Shown: positions 1-7,591, numbered from the stretch's first letter. The stretch is DNA of 64,000 bases from Neorhizobium alkalisoli (GCF_007829835.1 NZ_VIWP01000003.1:1-64000); one strand, 5' to 3'. Program-made: numbers and translations. Notes: generated by a model not told the origin, from the sequence alone.

Positions 1-31
1 CGTGTCGATACTCGTTAGACATAAGCCTATC

Positions 32-56
32 CTCAAGCCTGTGCTTGAGCCTTTCT
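32..56 (+). terminator. possible terminator hairpin at the window edge
   Basis: CTCAAGC (32-38) and GCTTGAG (43-49) form a perfect 7-bp stem with a four-base loop, followed by CCTTTCT. It could end a gene lying left of the window. The T-run is weak. Confidence 0.35.
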
Positions 57-80
57 GCTTATGCCGACTGTCCGGTCGAA

Positions 81-809
81 ATGGGGGGCAGTTCAGCCTT
101 GAAAGATGCCACGGAAGCAGATGGTGTTGGGTTCACAGCGCTCACATGGGAAACGGTTTATTCGGCGCTGTCCAAATTCGCGGACGAATGTGGGCACTCT
201 AAAACCCTGTTGGAATTCATGGAGGATCAAGGCTTGAATGCTGGACCGCCGATCACCGCCGATGCAGCACAGGCATTCGTCGCCGGATACCCACTTCTCT
301 CCCGTTTCGAGCGGTATATGAAGGCAATTGCCAAGCGCGATTGGGAATTCATGCCGGAACCATTGCGTGGAGATGAGTATCGACGGGTAAAACAGAATTA
401 CGGTCGTTTCGCTGTCGAGTTTCCTATCGTCAACGACATATTCGTTACAGCTGGCATCCTGTACGACAACTACGACCATCAAGTTCCGTTTGAGAACAAT
501 TCCAGTCGCGGGTTGGACGTATTTTTGAGACTGGAAAGCCATCCAAAAATGGCAGGCCGAAGAAGTATCATCGACGCCGTGAAGCCGCGCGTAGCGGAGA
601 TGATCGCGGAAGGCGGTGTTGTTCGGGTTGATGGCGATGGCATCACAGGTAATCGCCATACGATAGTGATCGCACAGCGTAGCCTTTCCGAATTCCTTGG
701 CTTTGCTACGGAGGCTGAGCAGCAAGACGCCATCTACAGTCAGATCGCTAACTGGTCTAAAGCGCTATTCCGAGATGAAAACGTGTTCGATGTTATATCG
801 AACGCGTAG
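81..809 (+). CDS. hypothetical protein, island gene, start uncertain
   Basis: A 242-codon reading frame counted from the ATG at 81. I do not recognise the family. The protein looks soluble and globular, with no membrane segment, signal peptide or obvious catalytic motif. The frame is open to the left edge of the window and also offers a TTG at 45, so the gene could be 5'-truncated. The hairpin at 32-49 argues for a start after it, but no good Shine-Dalgarno sequence precedes 81. A clean terminator follows the stop codon, which supports a real transcription unit. The product is unknown. Confidence 0.55.
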   Translation: MGGSSALKDATEADGVGFTALTWETVYSALSKFADECGHSKTLLEFMEDQGLNAGPPITADAAQAFVAGYPLLSRFERYMKAIAKRDWEFMPEPLRGDEYRRVKQNYGRFAVEFPIVNDIFVTAGILYDNYDHQVPFENNSSRGLDVFLRLESHPKMAGRRSIIDAVKPRVAEMIAEGGVVRVDGDGITGNRHTIVIAQRSLSEFLGFATEAEQQDAIYSQIANWSKALFRDENVFDVISNA

Positions 810-838
810 CGCTCACGGAATTGCTTTCAATTTTCTTC

Positions 839-859
839 GGGGTCATCAGGCCCCTTTTT
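839..859 (+). terminator. rho-independent terminator
   Basis: GGGGTC, loop ATCA, GGCCCC (one T-G pair), then TTTTT. It lies 30 bases after the stop of the gene ending at 809. Confidence 0.75.
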
Positions 860-2220
860 CACGCGTACAAGAATTGCTTTCTGAAGCTATCTGGGGTATA
901 AATCCATCACCCCCAAAACATCGCTGATTGCCTATTTCGTATTGTTGCGAAATTCAGGAGAAATACGCAATAATATTACGCGTAATTACTCAATCTTGCG
1001 TTTGGAGTTACCATAAATAAATTTGAGACAAATGGCTCCATGCGGCCTTTTTAAAAGCATGACGGAATCTCTAGCGTAAGGGTAATCCGTAGGTCCCATG
1101 GTCTGATGGGCAGCGCATATTGATTGCGGCAGTCGTGCCGCCTAGATGCGAGCGAATTCAAATTTAAAATTTAGCAGAAGACTGAAGCTCAATGAGCAAC
1201 GGTCGAGAGATGGAAAACCATCAAAGATGTCAAAAGGTGATCGATTGGCCTTTTAACAATATCTTGCGCGTGATTACAAACCGAACGTCAAGGGCATTTC
1301 GCCACGCCTGTCCTACCCCACTTTTGAGTGGTTGTTCGCATCGATTATACACCAACATTCGACGGATTGTTGGGCGTTGTCAGCCCCCTGACGGGGCTAA
1401 CTATGTCCAAATTTCAATATATTATAATATCAAATCTGATTCAAAAATTCCAAGGGATAAGCGTTTTTGAGCGCAGCGAGGAAACGATTATCTCAATCAT
1501 GGAGCCGTAGGCGAAGTGATTGAGAGTTGCTTGAAGTTTTTAGAAACTATTACATGCTTCTAAATCTGTATGAGAAACTGATACGAAATATGAGATACGA
1601 ATGATAAGTTTCCTCATACGGACTTAGAACTATCAGGTTGGATGATGAAGTCACTCATACGAATTTGAAACTATGAGATACGGATCAGAAAGTTCGTCAT
1701 ATGGATATGAATCCTTCCCTTCGGGAAGGTAATGACATTTTCTCGCAAGCTCGAAAATGCCAATTACTTCTTCTCATTTCGAAATGAGATTTGATTCAAT
1801 CCGATCAAATAAGAATCTCATCCATACGAATAAGTTTCTCATTTCCGTTTCTAAAGGGATCATCTCGCCTAAAATCCCGATCCAAGTTCGATCAAGCTCA
1901 TTCCGCTTCGCTGCATTCGCACCATCCAAATCTTATCAAAGCTGCTACCGAAACCCATTCATCAGGGCTTCCGAATTCTCCATTTGGATTTCCGTTCCGG
2001 TTTGCCGTTCCGTTCCGCACTCATTTTAATTTTCGCTTTGCAAGCTATTGTATTTCAACGGTTTTTAGACGCGGATTTTCGCTATTTCACGCGTAAGCTA
2101 TATCGGTACTCCCTCAGAAACCTAAAACGTAATTCATATGAATTTTCGAGGTGCAAAGCCCTGTAAAATAAGGGTTTCGACCATCAACGCCGATATTTGA
2201 ATGAGCTGAATTTTGAGGTC
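860..2220. other. long AT-rich non-coding stretch
   Basis: About 1.36 kb with no convincing gene. The short frames here have odd composition and no ribosome binding sites. It contains a perfect 12-bp palindrome (975-986, ATTACGCGTAAT), a hairpin AGCCCC/GGGGCT around 1382-1398, a hairpin CTTCCC/GGGAAG near 1715-1730, and the repeat field described separately at 1567-1850. It may be an origin-like, centromere-like or regulatory region, or decayed island sequence. The sequence alone does not decide. Confidence 0.6.
1567..1850. repeat. cluster of short direct and inverted repeats (iteron-like)
   Basis: Variants of TATGAGA, GATACGAA, CTCATACG and AAGTTTC recur in both orientations. One 23-bp unit occurs at 1613-1635 and 1654-1676 with 18 of 23 bases identical, spaced 41 bp. 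GTATGAGAAACT (from 1568) is the inverted form of an AGTTTCCTCATAC-like segment near 1608-1619. A perfect 18-bp palindrome, TCTCATTTCGAAATGAGA, lies at 1772-1789, and a further CATACGAATAAGTTTCTC unit lies near 1824-1840. The density and AT-richness resemble iteron or protein-binding arrays, but no rep or par gene is present in the window. Confidence 0.55.
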
Positions 2221-2261
2221 ATTTCTGGTTGCGATTACTCATCATTCATGATTGCGCTCTC

Positions 2262-2513
2262 TTATTCCGCCTCTTCAGCGACTGCTCTTCGCACTTGCCG
2301 GTAAAGTATCAGAAGATAGCACCAAAGGATGATCACCATCCCAATAATGCAGACCGGACCAATCACACGAGCCAGCTTGTTGACAGCCTGACCATCGAGG
2401 AACAGATCGAAACACATCCAGAAGGGAACGGCGATTAAAACCAATACCGTGAATTTGTCCGGGAAGGTCGTGTACTGCCAAATATGCCTCAGTGTAATGC
2501 GTTTCGACGTCAT
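2262..2513 (-). CDS. small two-helix membrane protein
   Basis: 83 residues. Two hydrophobic segments (about residues 21-41 and 50-70) are joined by a short loop, and both ends are charged, so it is probably an inner-membrane protein. An ACGGA sequence about 8 bases before the ATG may be its ribosome binding site. It is divergent from the next small membrane protein at 2613, with about 100 bp between them. I do not recognise the family. Phage, plasmid and island membrane microproteins of this size often have immunity or stress roles, but nothing here shows which. Confidence 0.55.
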   Translation of the reverse strand: MTSKRITLRHIWQYTTFPDKFTVLVLIAVPFWMCFDLFLDGQAVNKLARVIGPVCIIGMVIILWCYLLILYRQVRRAVAEEAE

Positions 2514-2612
2514 CTGAAATTTCCGTCAATTTGATGCTTTGGGTTCAAAAAAGTGAAACCGACAAAATTGTAGCCTCGTGTTCGTACTGACGACTGAGAG
2601 CGAAGGACATCA

Positions 2613-2912
2613 ATGATTGCTGATCAAGTGCTGATATTTCTGATCCGTAGCATTGCGGAAATTGTCTTCGCGTCTTACTTCATGATCCAAAATCCGGTGC
2701 TTTTCGGTGTTTTGGTCGCCTCACTGGTCATAGCGCTCGGCAGTCGAACCCCGTTTTGGTGGACATTTGTCTTTCCCGCTATTGGTTCGGTCGCTACTTA
2801 CGCGATCTATTGGGGCGGCGTTCCGCTTTCTTCCGTATCGGTGCAGGTTGCTGTGATGATGTGTCCCGTCGCGTTGGCTTGGTGGCTGAGACGACGGTTC
2901 AGCCGTTCTTGA
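2613..2912 (+). CDS. small three-helix membrane protein
   Basis: 99 residues with about three membrane segments (roughly 5-25, 27-45 and 48-90 with a break) and an Arg-rich C-terminus, suggesting a cytoplasmic tail. A good GAAGGA ribosome binding site precedes the ATG. It is divergent from the membrane gene at 2262-2513, and the two may form a pair. The family is unknown. Confidence 0.65.
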   Translation: MIADQVLIFLIRSIAEIVFASYFMIQNPVLFGVLVASLVIALGSRTPFWWTFVFPAIGSVATYAIYWGGVPLSSVSVQVAVMMCPVALAWWLRRRFSRS

Positions 2913-3013
2913 ATTTGAAAATCATTATAAATTTTCCGGACGACCTTATCATGAATCTTGGATGCCAAGGGGGGTGTCCGGGGTCGCTATTGCCGGAATT
3001 TCGGCCAAGATTA

Positions 3014-3056
3014 TCGAGGCAGGCGCGATGGAGAGGGAATCTCCCGCCTGCCTCGA
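3014..3056. repeat. hairpin H1, perfect 12-bp stem
   Basis: TCGAGGCAGGCG (3014-3025) and CGCCTGCCTCGA (3045-3056) are exact inverted repeats around a 19-base loop. The loop itself holds GGAGA/TCTCC. No T-run follows, so it is not a standard terminator. Confidence 0.75.
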
Positions 3057-3090
3057 CAGCGACGAGGAAATGGAGAGACCTCAACGCACG

Positions 3091-3122
3091 ATTGACGACA
3101 TCCATGCCACCATGTCGTCAAT
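3091..3122. repeat. hairpin H2, perfect 11-bp stem
   Basis: ATTGACGACAT (3091-3101) and ATGTCGTCAAT (3112-3122) are exact inverted repeats around a 10-base loop. Confidence 0.75.
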
Positions 3123-3133
3123 GGAATTAGAAA

Positions 3134-3172
3134 GAGACAGGCTTTGAATCTGTGGGACTTAAAGCCTGTCTC
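3134..3172. repeat. hairpin H3, perfect 12-bp stem
   Basis: GAGACAGGCTTT (3134-3145) and AAAGCCTGTCTC (3161-3172) are exact inverted repeats around a 15-base loop. The arm core GAGACAGG resembles the GAGGCAGG of H1. Confidence 0.75.
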
Positions 3173-3210
3173 GAAGAAGCTGGGTGAGCTTCCGTTCGGA
3201 CGACAACCGT

Positions 3211-3315
3211 GATGAGTGATCGATCGCCGTCCTAGGCGAGGGGACGCCTATAGAGATCATATGCATTTGATCAAGGCTGACCAATAGGCTGGATAGCGTT
3301 ATCCCATCACTCGTC
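3211..3315. ncRNA. candidate multi-branched RNA structure
   Basis: GATGAGTGAT (3211-3220) can pair with ATCACTCGTC (3306-3315), ten pairs with one G-T. The enclosed 85 bases hold TAGGCG/CGCCTA (about 3233-3250), GATCA/TGATC (about 3255-3272) and GGATA/TATCC (about 3291-3304). A competing pairing, CGTCC/GGACG, overlaps the TAGGCG stem, so two folds are possible. No promoter or homologue has been checked. This is an inference from complementarity only. Confidence 0.3.
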
Positions 3316-3407
3316 CGTTAGCGTACGATCAGCAAAAGCTAAAAGGGATAGGTTCGAGCGTGCAAGCCTGTCGCGCCATTCCACAAATATGGATAGAGAG
3401 AATGGGA

Positions 3408-3445
3408 GCGGAGGCAGAATGGAGCCCTGAAATTTCTGCCTCCGC
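3408..3445. repeat. hairpin H4, perfect 12-bp stem
   Basis: GCGGAGGCAGAA (3408-3419) and TTCTGCCTCCGC (3434-3445) are exact inverted repeats around a 14-base loop. The arm core GGAGGCAG is shared with H1 and, with one change, H3. A further ATCACG/CGTGAT stem follows at about 3451-3470. Confidence 0.75.
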
Positions 3446-3611
3446 ACCGTGATCACGAGGCGAAACGTGATGAATGAACTATGGATCGTTGTGGTTAATG
3501 AAACCCTAAGCTTCTGCGTTGTCCGTAAGGCTATAGTCCAGCGTACAATCTGAGCATTGAATGAGACCCTTGCAAATCAGGCATCACAAACTGTCCGCAA
3601 GGCTTGCAAAT

Positions 3612-3653
3612 CTAATCGTACACGCGTATCATCGGACATCGCCTAATCGTACA
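3612..3653 (+). promoter_or_regulatory. direct repeats before the recombinase start
   Basis: CTAATCGTACA occurs at 3612-3622 and again at 3643-3653, a 31-bp spacing, ending 9 bases before the recombinase ATG. The inverted form GTACRATC also occurs at 3323-3330 and 3543-3550. These could be recombinase binding subsites (a res or crossover site) or an autoregulatory operator. Confidence 0.4.
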
Positions 3654-3662
3654 GGTAATCCG

Positions 3663-4298
3663 ATGACCAAGACCATCCTTTACAGCCGCGTTTCCACATC
3701 CTCTCAGGACCTTTCCCATCAGCTTACTCAAGCAGAGAAGGCGGGCTTAGTCATCGATGAGGTCGTTTCAGATCACGGCGTATCAGGTGTCAGCACCAAG
3801 CTCAGCGAAAGACCTGAAGGGAAACGTCTATTCGATATGCTCCGCAAAGGTGACGTTCTCGTTTGCCGTTGGGTTGATCGGCTAGGCAGGAACTATGAAG
3901 ACGTAACCGAAACCATCAGAACCTTTATGAAGAAGGGCGTGGTTATTCGAACGATCATCAACAACATGACCTTTGACGGCTCGAATGATGATCCGACACA
4001 GAAAGCCGTGAGAGACGCCTTGATTGCGTTCATGGCTGCAACTGCTCAAGCGCAAGCTGAAGCTACGAAAGAAGCTCAGAGAGCCGGTATAGAGGCGAAC
4101 AAAGGCAACACCGAAAAGTACCGTGGAAAGAAGCCGTCTTATGACCGCGACCAGTTCACCACAGTTATCGATATGATCAACGCAGGGCAGGGAGCTTCGG
4201 CAATTTCTAAGACGACTGGGCTGACACGGCAGACCGTTTTGCGAATTAGGGATGACCAAGCAGGGGCTGAAGCGGCCTTGGCAAAATGGATGATGTAG
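3663..4298 (+). CDS. serine recombinase (resolvase/invertase family)
   Basis: 211 residues from the ATG at 3663, which has an AGGTAA ribosome binding site. The frame extends further upstream, but that part lacks family sequence. It is a site-specific DNA recombinase of the small serine type. The N-terminal catalytic domain has YSRVST with the nucleophile Ser near residue 11 and the conserved RLGRN arginine motif near residue 70. A long E-helix region follows, and a C-terminal helix-turn-helix of Hin type lies at about 165-205. It would cut and rejoin DNA at paired sites. The repeats just upstream are candidates. It is convergent with the KAP NTPase gene. Size and layout fit a resolvase or invertase rather than a large serine integrase. 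Confidence 0.9.
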   Translation: MTKTILYSRVSTSSQDLSHQLTQAEKAGLVIDEVVSDHGVSGVSTKLSERPEGKRLFDMLRKGDVLVCRWVDRLGRNYEDVTETIRTFMKKGVVIRTIINNMTFDGSNDDPTQKAVRDALIAFMAATAQAQAEATKEAQRAGIEANKGNTEKYRGKKPSYDRDQFTTVIDMINAGQGASAISKTTGLTRQTVLRIRDDQAGAEAALAKWMM

Positions 4299-4408
4299 TT
4301 GCGAATCTCATTCGCAATAAGCTTCGCATTTGTTCTGATGTTATAGTATCACATCGCTTTGTGGAAGTTTCGGGCCTTAAGCGGCGGGGGCAGGAAATGT
4401 GGTTGAGC

Positions 4409-5908
4409 TCAGATCGAAAGCCTACCGGCATGGCGAATAAGCGTCGGGTACTCCGCCACCACGCTGCGTCTGACGCCATCACCATTTCTCCGCACGGGCC
4501 GATTGTTGTATTCACTTTGGAAGTACTCGTGTGCTTGTAGTAGCTGAAAGTTCTCCTTGCTTGCTTCATAACCATTTCTTATGGTGTCGTCTAAGTATTG
4601 CGAAGCAAGACCAAGAACAAGCTTAATAGAGCTTCCAACATTATTCAATTCAGTACGTTTTTCACGTCCTTGGTAGAGGTATTGGTCTTTAATAGACCAG
4701 TTTGTTGAGCCGACCATTCTCGAAAGCCACTCATTATGCGGAGGATTGGTGATATCTTCACGTCTGAGATATCCTAGAATGAGTGGAAACATGATCCCGA
4801 TGTAAATTGGGAACCGGTATTGCCAAACGGTAGTCAGGCTCATCAAAATATCGATGGCTTGTTCCGACTCCCGCAAGCTCATCTTGTAATGGATAGTAGC
4901 ATCAGACAGATATCTGGTCGGATTCTGCTCGAAACCTGGATGAAGCCATTTACTGACATCAGGTTTGTGAAATGCCATTAGTCTTTCGACAATCTGCTGC
5001 GTGTTTGGCTCTGGTAGTTCGTACGAGCGCGTGAAAAACCGTTGCAGATACCGGCGACTATCGAAGGACGGTCCATAAACCGCGTTGATCGAGTGCGCCA
5101 ACTGAGTGGTATCCGTCGAAAGAACGAATACGACATTGTCTGCATCAAATAGGTGTTTGATCCGTTCCAGCATCGCGATTGCGTAGGTTGGGCGGCATCT
5201 GTCCAATTCGTCGATGAGGATAAAGAACGGTAGGTTTCGAGCCGTTTGCTCCTCGAATAATTTCAGAAGCTCGGAAAGGCTATCTCGGAACCGTTCGAGG
5301 CTAACACGAGCTTCGTTGAATTCCTCCATACGTTTCTTGGCAAACTTGTCGATGATTTTGTCCGTGACCTCGACCGCCTGTTTCTCAAAGGTGTCTTTGA
5401 TGTCTTCTCCTGTTTTGCCAGTTTCGTGAACCTGCTGGTCAATGACCTCTAGGATTTCATCTGTGCCTTCAGCGATCACATATCGGCTCGCTCTTTTTCC
5501 TAAACCCTTGAGCGCAATCCATCCGATCTTGGCTGCATTCGTTTTGACGACTTCATAAGCTTTGCGAAGAGCAGGCTGGTCCTCTTTCTGTTGGTCGAAA
5601 TAACACTGAAAATAGGCTTCAATCTCGGCAATCACGTTAGTGTACGGATCGTCTGAAAAGTCATTTTTCCATGCGTCGATAAGGACAACAGGATGTTCAG
5701 CAAGTTCCAGTTGCTGCTTGAAACGCTCCATGAAGAACGATTTTCCGAATCCCCAACCAGCATCGATGTTGAGGACATATGAGCCTGATCGGCCTGCGGC
5801 CTTTCGCTCTTCCATTCTCTTCACAAGGAAGTCGTGCAAAAAATCGGCGTCCGCTTTCCGATCCAGCATGTCATCAAGCCAAATCGTCTCAAGCGTCTTT
5901 TCGGCCAT
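4409..5908 (-). CDS. KAP-family P-loop NTPase
   Basis: 499 residues. The Walker A motif AGWGFGKS lies at about 50-57, and the extended Walker B/sensor block FILIDELDRCRP at about 229-240 is followed by an IKHLF element, the signature of KAP NTPases. Between the two lies a long helical, charged insertion (about 100-225) where many KAP proteins carry membrane segments. Here none is convincing, so the protein may be soluble or only peripherally membrane-bound. A hydrophobic stretch lies near 370-385. KAP proteins are common on mobile elements, and some act in anti-phage defence. The role of this one is not known. It is convergent with the recombinase and transcribed alone. Confidence 0.85.
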   Translation of the reverse strand: MAEKTLETIWLDDMLDRKADADFLHDFLVKRMEERKAAGRSGSYVLNIDAGWGFGKSFFMERFKQQLELAEHPVVLIDAWKNDFSDDPYTNVIAEIEAYFQCYFDQQKEDQPALRKAYEVVKTNAAKIGWIALKGLGKRASRYVIAEGTDEILEVIDQQVHETGKTGEDIKDTFEKQAVEVTDKIIDKFAKKRMEEFNEARVSLERFRDSLSELLKLFEEQTARNLPFFILIDELDRCRPTYAIAMLERIKHLFDADNVVFVLSTDTTQLAHSINAVYGPSFDSRRYLQRFFTRSYELPEPNTQQIVERLMAFHKPDVSKWLHPGFEQNPTRYLSDATIHYKMSLRESEQAIDILMSLTTVWQYRFPIYIGIMFPLILGYLRREDITNPPHNEWLSRMVGSTNWSIKDQYLYQGREKRTELNNVGSSIKLVLGLASQYLDDTIRNGYEASKENFQLLQAHEYFQSEYNNRPVRRNGDGVRRSVVAEYPTLIRHAGRLSI

Positions 5909-6052
5909 GGTATCCCCCGACTCTTCAACAAGGCAATCTTAGCTTGTCTTTGCCGGAGTGGTAGCGGAATCGGATCGCTGCAAATTTGCACCTAGACCGA
6001 TTTCTAGGTTCCGGCTTACGGTCCTTCTATATCAATGAAAGGACGTACTAAT

Positions 6053-6346
6053 ATGCAGTTTCAAGCGTATGGGTTTCAACTTTTGCCCGGTTCTGATGAC
6101 AGCCTTCACTTCGCCAAAACCTATGAGGAATGCCGCGACGAAGCTACCGAACTGCGCCGCGAATACAAAGCGCTCCATGCAGCCGCGCCTCCACTTGGTC
6201 CCATGAAAGTCTATCAGTTTTTCATGCGTATGCCGAAAGAGGCTGACCTTCTGAACGCTTTTAACCACCCCGACGAAACTGCTGAGATGCTGATAAACCA
6301 TTGTGTTATCGAGCGGCGTGAGGTCGGCGAATTTACCGACGATTAG
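6053..6346 (+). CDS. hypothetical small soluble protein
   Basis: 97 residues from the ATG at 6053, chosen because an AAAGGA ribosome binding site lies about 9 bases before it. An ATG 18 bases upstream has no such site. The protein is polar, with acidic and basic helical patches and no membrane segment. I do not recognise the family. It heads a run of small plus-strand genes. Confidence 0.6.
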   Translation: MQFQAYGFQLLPGSDDSLHFAKTYEECRDEATELRREYKALHAAAPPLGPMKVYQFFMRMPKEADLLNAFNHPDETAEMLINHCVIERREVGEFTDD

Positions 6347-6409
6347 TCAAAACCATTGGGCGGATCGATGCCGTTTTGCAGGCGCGTTTATGAGTCTCGC
6401 TGACGAATA

Positions 6410-6438
6410 TTGACAAGAACGCAACGTGAACAGATATT
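6410..6438 (+). promoter_or_regulatory. sigma-70 type promoter
   Basis: TTGACA (6410-6415), a 17-base spacer and GATATT (6433-6438). It would start transcription about 20 bases before the microprotein gene at 6464 and probably also serves the DUF982 gene. Confidence 0.6.
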
Positions 6439-6463
6439 GTCTGGCTGAAGCGAAGGGTTCAGC

Positions 6464-6643
6464 ATGTCATTACCGAATATGCAGCGGAAATGCGCGCGGT
6501 GCGGATTGGCCACGTGGCTTAATCAACGCGCGATGGGTCGCAGGTTGCCGCACCTTCAATTGAAAAACCTGTCATATCGATATCGTTGCCATTGCGACGA
6601 ACCACGACATACTGCGAGCTTCGTGGGTAAAAAGTCGCTATAA
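6464..6643 (+). CDS. small CxxC/CxC zinc-ribbon-like microprotein
   Basis: 59 residues. CARC near residue 10 and CHC near residue 44 supply four cysteines in a CxxC...CxC pattern, suggesting a small zinc-binding fold. The protein is strongly basic between them. A promoter lies just upstream, and AAGGG precedes the ATG by about 7 bases. The DUF982 gene starts 18 bases after its stop, so the two are probably co-transcribed. Zinc binding is inferred from the cysteine pattern. The role could be nucleic-acid binding but is not shown. Confidence 0.6.
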   Translation: MSLPNMQRKCARCGLATWLNQRAMGRRLPHLQLKNLSYRYRCHCDEPRHTASFVGKKSL

Positions 6644-6661
6644 AAACTTTGGGAGGAATAG

Positions 6662-6916
6662 ATGGCGCTTGAGTACATTGAGCCATCGGTTTGGAGAGAG
6701 CCAGTCTACATCAGGATCGGCTTTGGTGCGTCCGAAATGGTTGAGGGTCCAGTTGTCGCTTTAGATTATTTGAGGCGACGGTGGCCCTCCGAGCGTGGCC
6801 CTGCATACAATGCTGCCGTGATAGCATGTCAATCCGCTATCGAAGGTAAGGTAGACCTGATGCAAGCACGAGACGATTTTGCAGCTGCCGCGAGGGAAGC
6901 TTATCTGTTGTCATGA
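6662..6916 (+). CDS. DUF982 domain protein
   Basis: 84 residues, full length for DUF982, a family of small soluble proteins amplified in Rhizobiales. It matches the usual pattern: an early Trp followed by PV, a central GP...AL...L..RWP block, and a C-terminal AR..F..AA.EA helix. A near-perfect GGGAGGAA ribosome binding site precedes the ATG. Probably in one transcript with the cysteine-rich microprotein. The molecular function of the family is unknown. Confidence 0.85.
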   Translation: MALEYIEPSVWREPVYIRIGFGASEMVEGPVVALDYLRRRWPSERGPAYNAAVIACQSAIEGKVDLMQARDDFAAAAREAYLLS

Positions 6917-6982
6917 GCGCTATTGACTCTGCCGCCTGCCGTGAACAAAATAGGAACGCAGTCCTAATCACGGAGGCCGGTC

Positions 6983-7018
6983 ATGATCTATGCGCAAGCT
7001 CGCCAGTACGCGGGCTGA
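6983..7018 (+). CDS. 11-codon mini-ORF with strong ribosome binding site
   Basis: GGAGG, six bases, ATG, then eleven codons and TGA. It ends 29 bases before the gene at 7048. It may be a leader peptide or a gene remnant. Confidence 0.25.
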   Translation: MIYAQARQYAG

Positions 7019-7047
7019 GGCCAAAGTTCGAACGCGAGGACTAATCA

Positions 7048-7266
7048 ATGGAACGCGCAACAGCGGATGTCGCGATCTGCAACTTGCTGCGCGATCTCGG
7101 TGCTAAGGTAGATGAGCCGATCAGCATCTATCGGATCGGTGAACCGCTCATCATCGACAAAGGCTATAGCGAAGACGAGCTGATAAATGCGTTGTTCTAC
7201 CTGCAAAGCCAAAAGGTAATAGACATCCTCGATGGCAATCGGCTGCGTCTAGCGAAACCCCTGTGA
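7048..7266 (+). CDS. hypothetical small protein, possibly winged-helix-like
   Basis: 72 residues with a GAGGAC ribosome binding site. The pattern (N-terminal helix, short helices, a helix ending in LFYLQSQKVIDIL, then a short beta element) could suit a small winged-helix fold, but no family is recognised. No membrane segment. It sits between the DUF982 gene and a small membrane protein. Confidence 0.55.
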   Translation: MERATADVAICNLLRDLGAKVDEPISIYRIGEPLIIDKGYSEDELINALFYLQSQKVIDILDGNRLRLAKPL

Positions 7267-7292
7267 TCTGTAGTCCGCACGTCTGACGTTTA

Positions 7293-7317
7293 GGAACCTT
7301 TCGATCGGTAGCCGGTT
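7293..7317 (+). promoter_or_regulatory. possible EcfG (RpoE2)-type stress promoter
   Basis: GGAAC (7293-7297), 17 bases, GTT (7315-7317). This is close to the alphaproteobacterial general-stress consensus GGAAC-N16/17-CGTT, with the C replaced by G. It lies about 25 bases before the gene at 7340. Confidence 0.35.
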
Positions 7318-7339
7318 CCCTTCTTAAGGTAGGACTAAA

Positions 7340-7591
7340 ATGGCTTCCGAAATCATTCCAGCGAAAACCATGCGAGCGATTTTCCGGCTTGAGGAGACAC
7401 GGAAGCTCGCAAAGTCACGTGGAAGGATAGAAGTCATGGACGGGCTAGATGTCTACAAAGCCAAAGGAAAGCCAAAGCCGAAATTCGGTGCGGGCACCAT
7501 AATCCTAATTGGATGCTGTGTGACACTCGCGGTTGTTGGGATCGTTGTCGGAGCAATCGTGATCTACGGTTCGATGCAAGCCGTGAATTGA
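7340..7591 (+). CDS. small single-helix membrane protein
   Basis: 83 residues: a charged, Lys/Arg-rich N-terminal half (about 1-48), then one hydrophobic segment (about 50-77). This is the layout of a C-tail-anchored protein with a cytoplasmic basic domain. AAGGTAGG lies before the ATG. A possible stress promoter precedes it and a strong terminator follows. The family is not recognised. Confidence 0.6.
   Translation: MASEIIPAKTMRAIFRLEETRKLAKSRGRIEVMDGLDVYKAKGKPKPKFGAGTIILIGCCVTLAVVGIVVGAIVIYGSMQAVN

Larger units (their letters stand above)
2913..3662. other. non-coding hairpin field upstream of the serine recombinase
   Basis: About 750 bp without a convincing gene. It holds four perfect 11-12 bp inverted repeats with 10-19 base loops, several shorter stems, a possible multi-branched structure (3211-3315) and four copies of GTACRAT(C/T). 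These are listed separately. A 61-codon frame (2962-3147) runs through the hairpins but lacks a ribosome binding site and looks accidental. Confidence 0.6.

Noticed and set aside
1192-1510. Two short frames
   Set aside because: No binding site and no protein-like pattern.
1757-2166. Several overlapping 60-101 codon frames in the AT-rich stretch
   Set aside because: Biased Ser/Phe/Arg composition, no ribosome binding sites, overlap in different frames.
2962-3147. 61-codon frame upstream of the recombinase
   Set aside because: No ribosome binding site, runs through two perfect hairpins and ends in a loop; looks like non-coding sequence read by chance.
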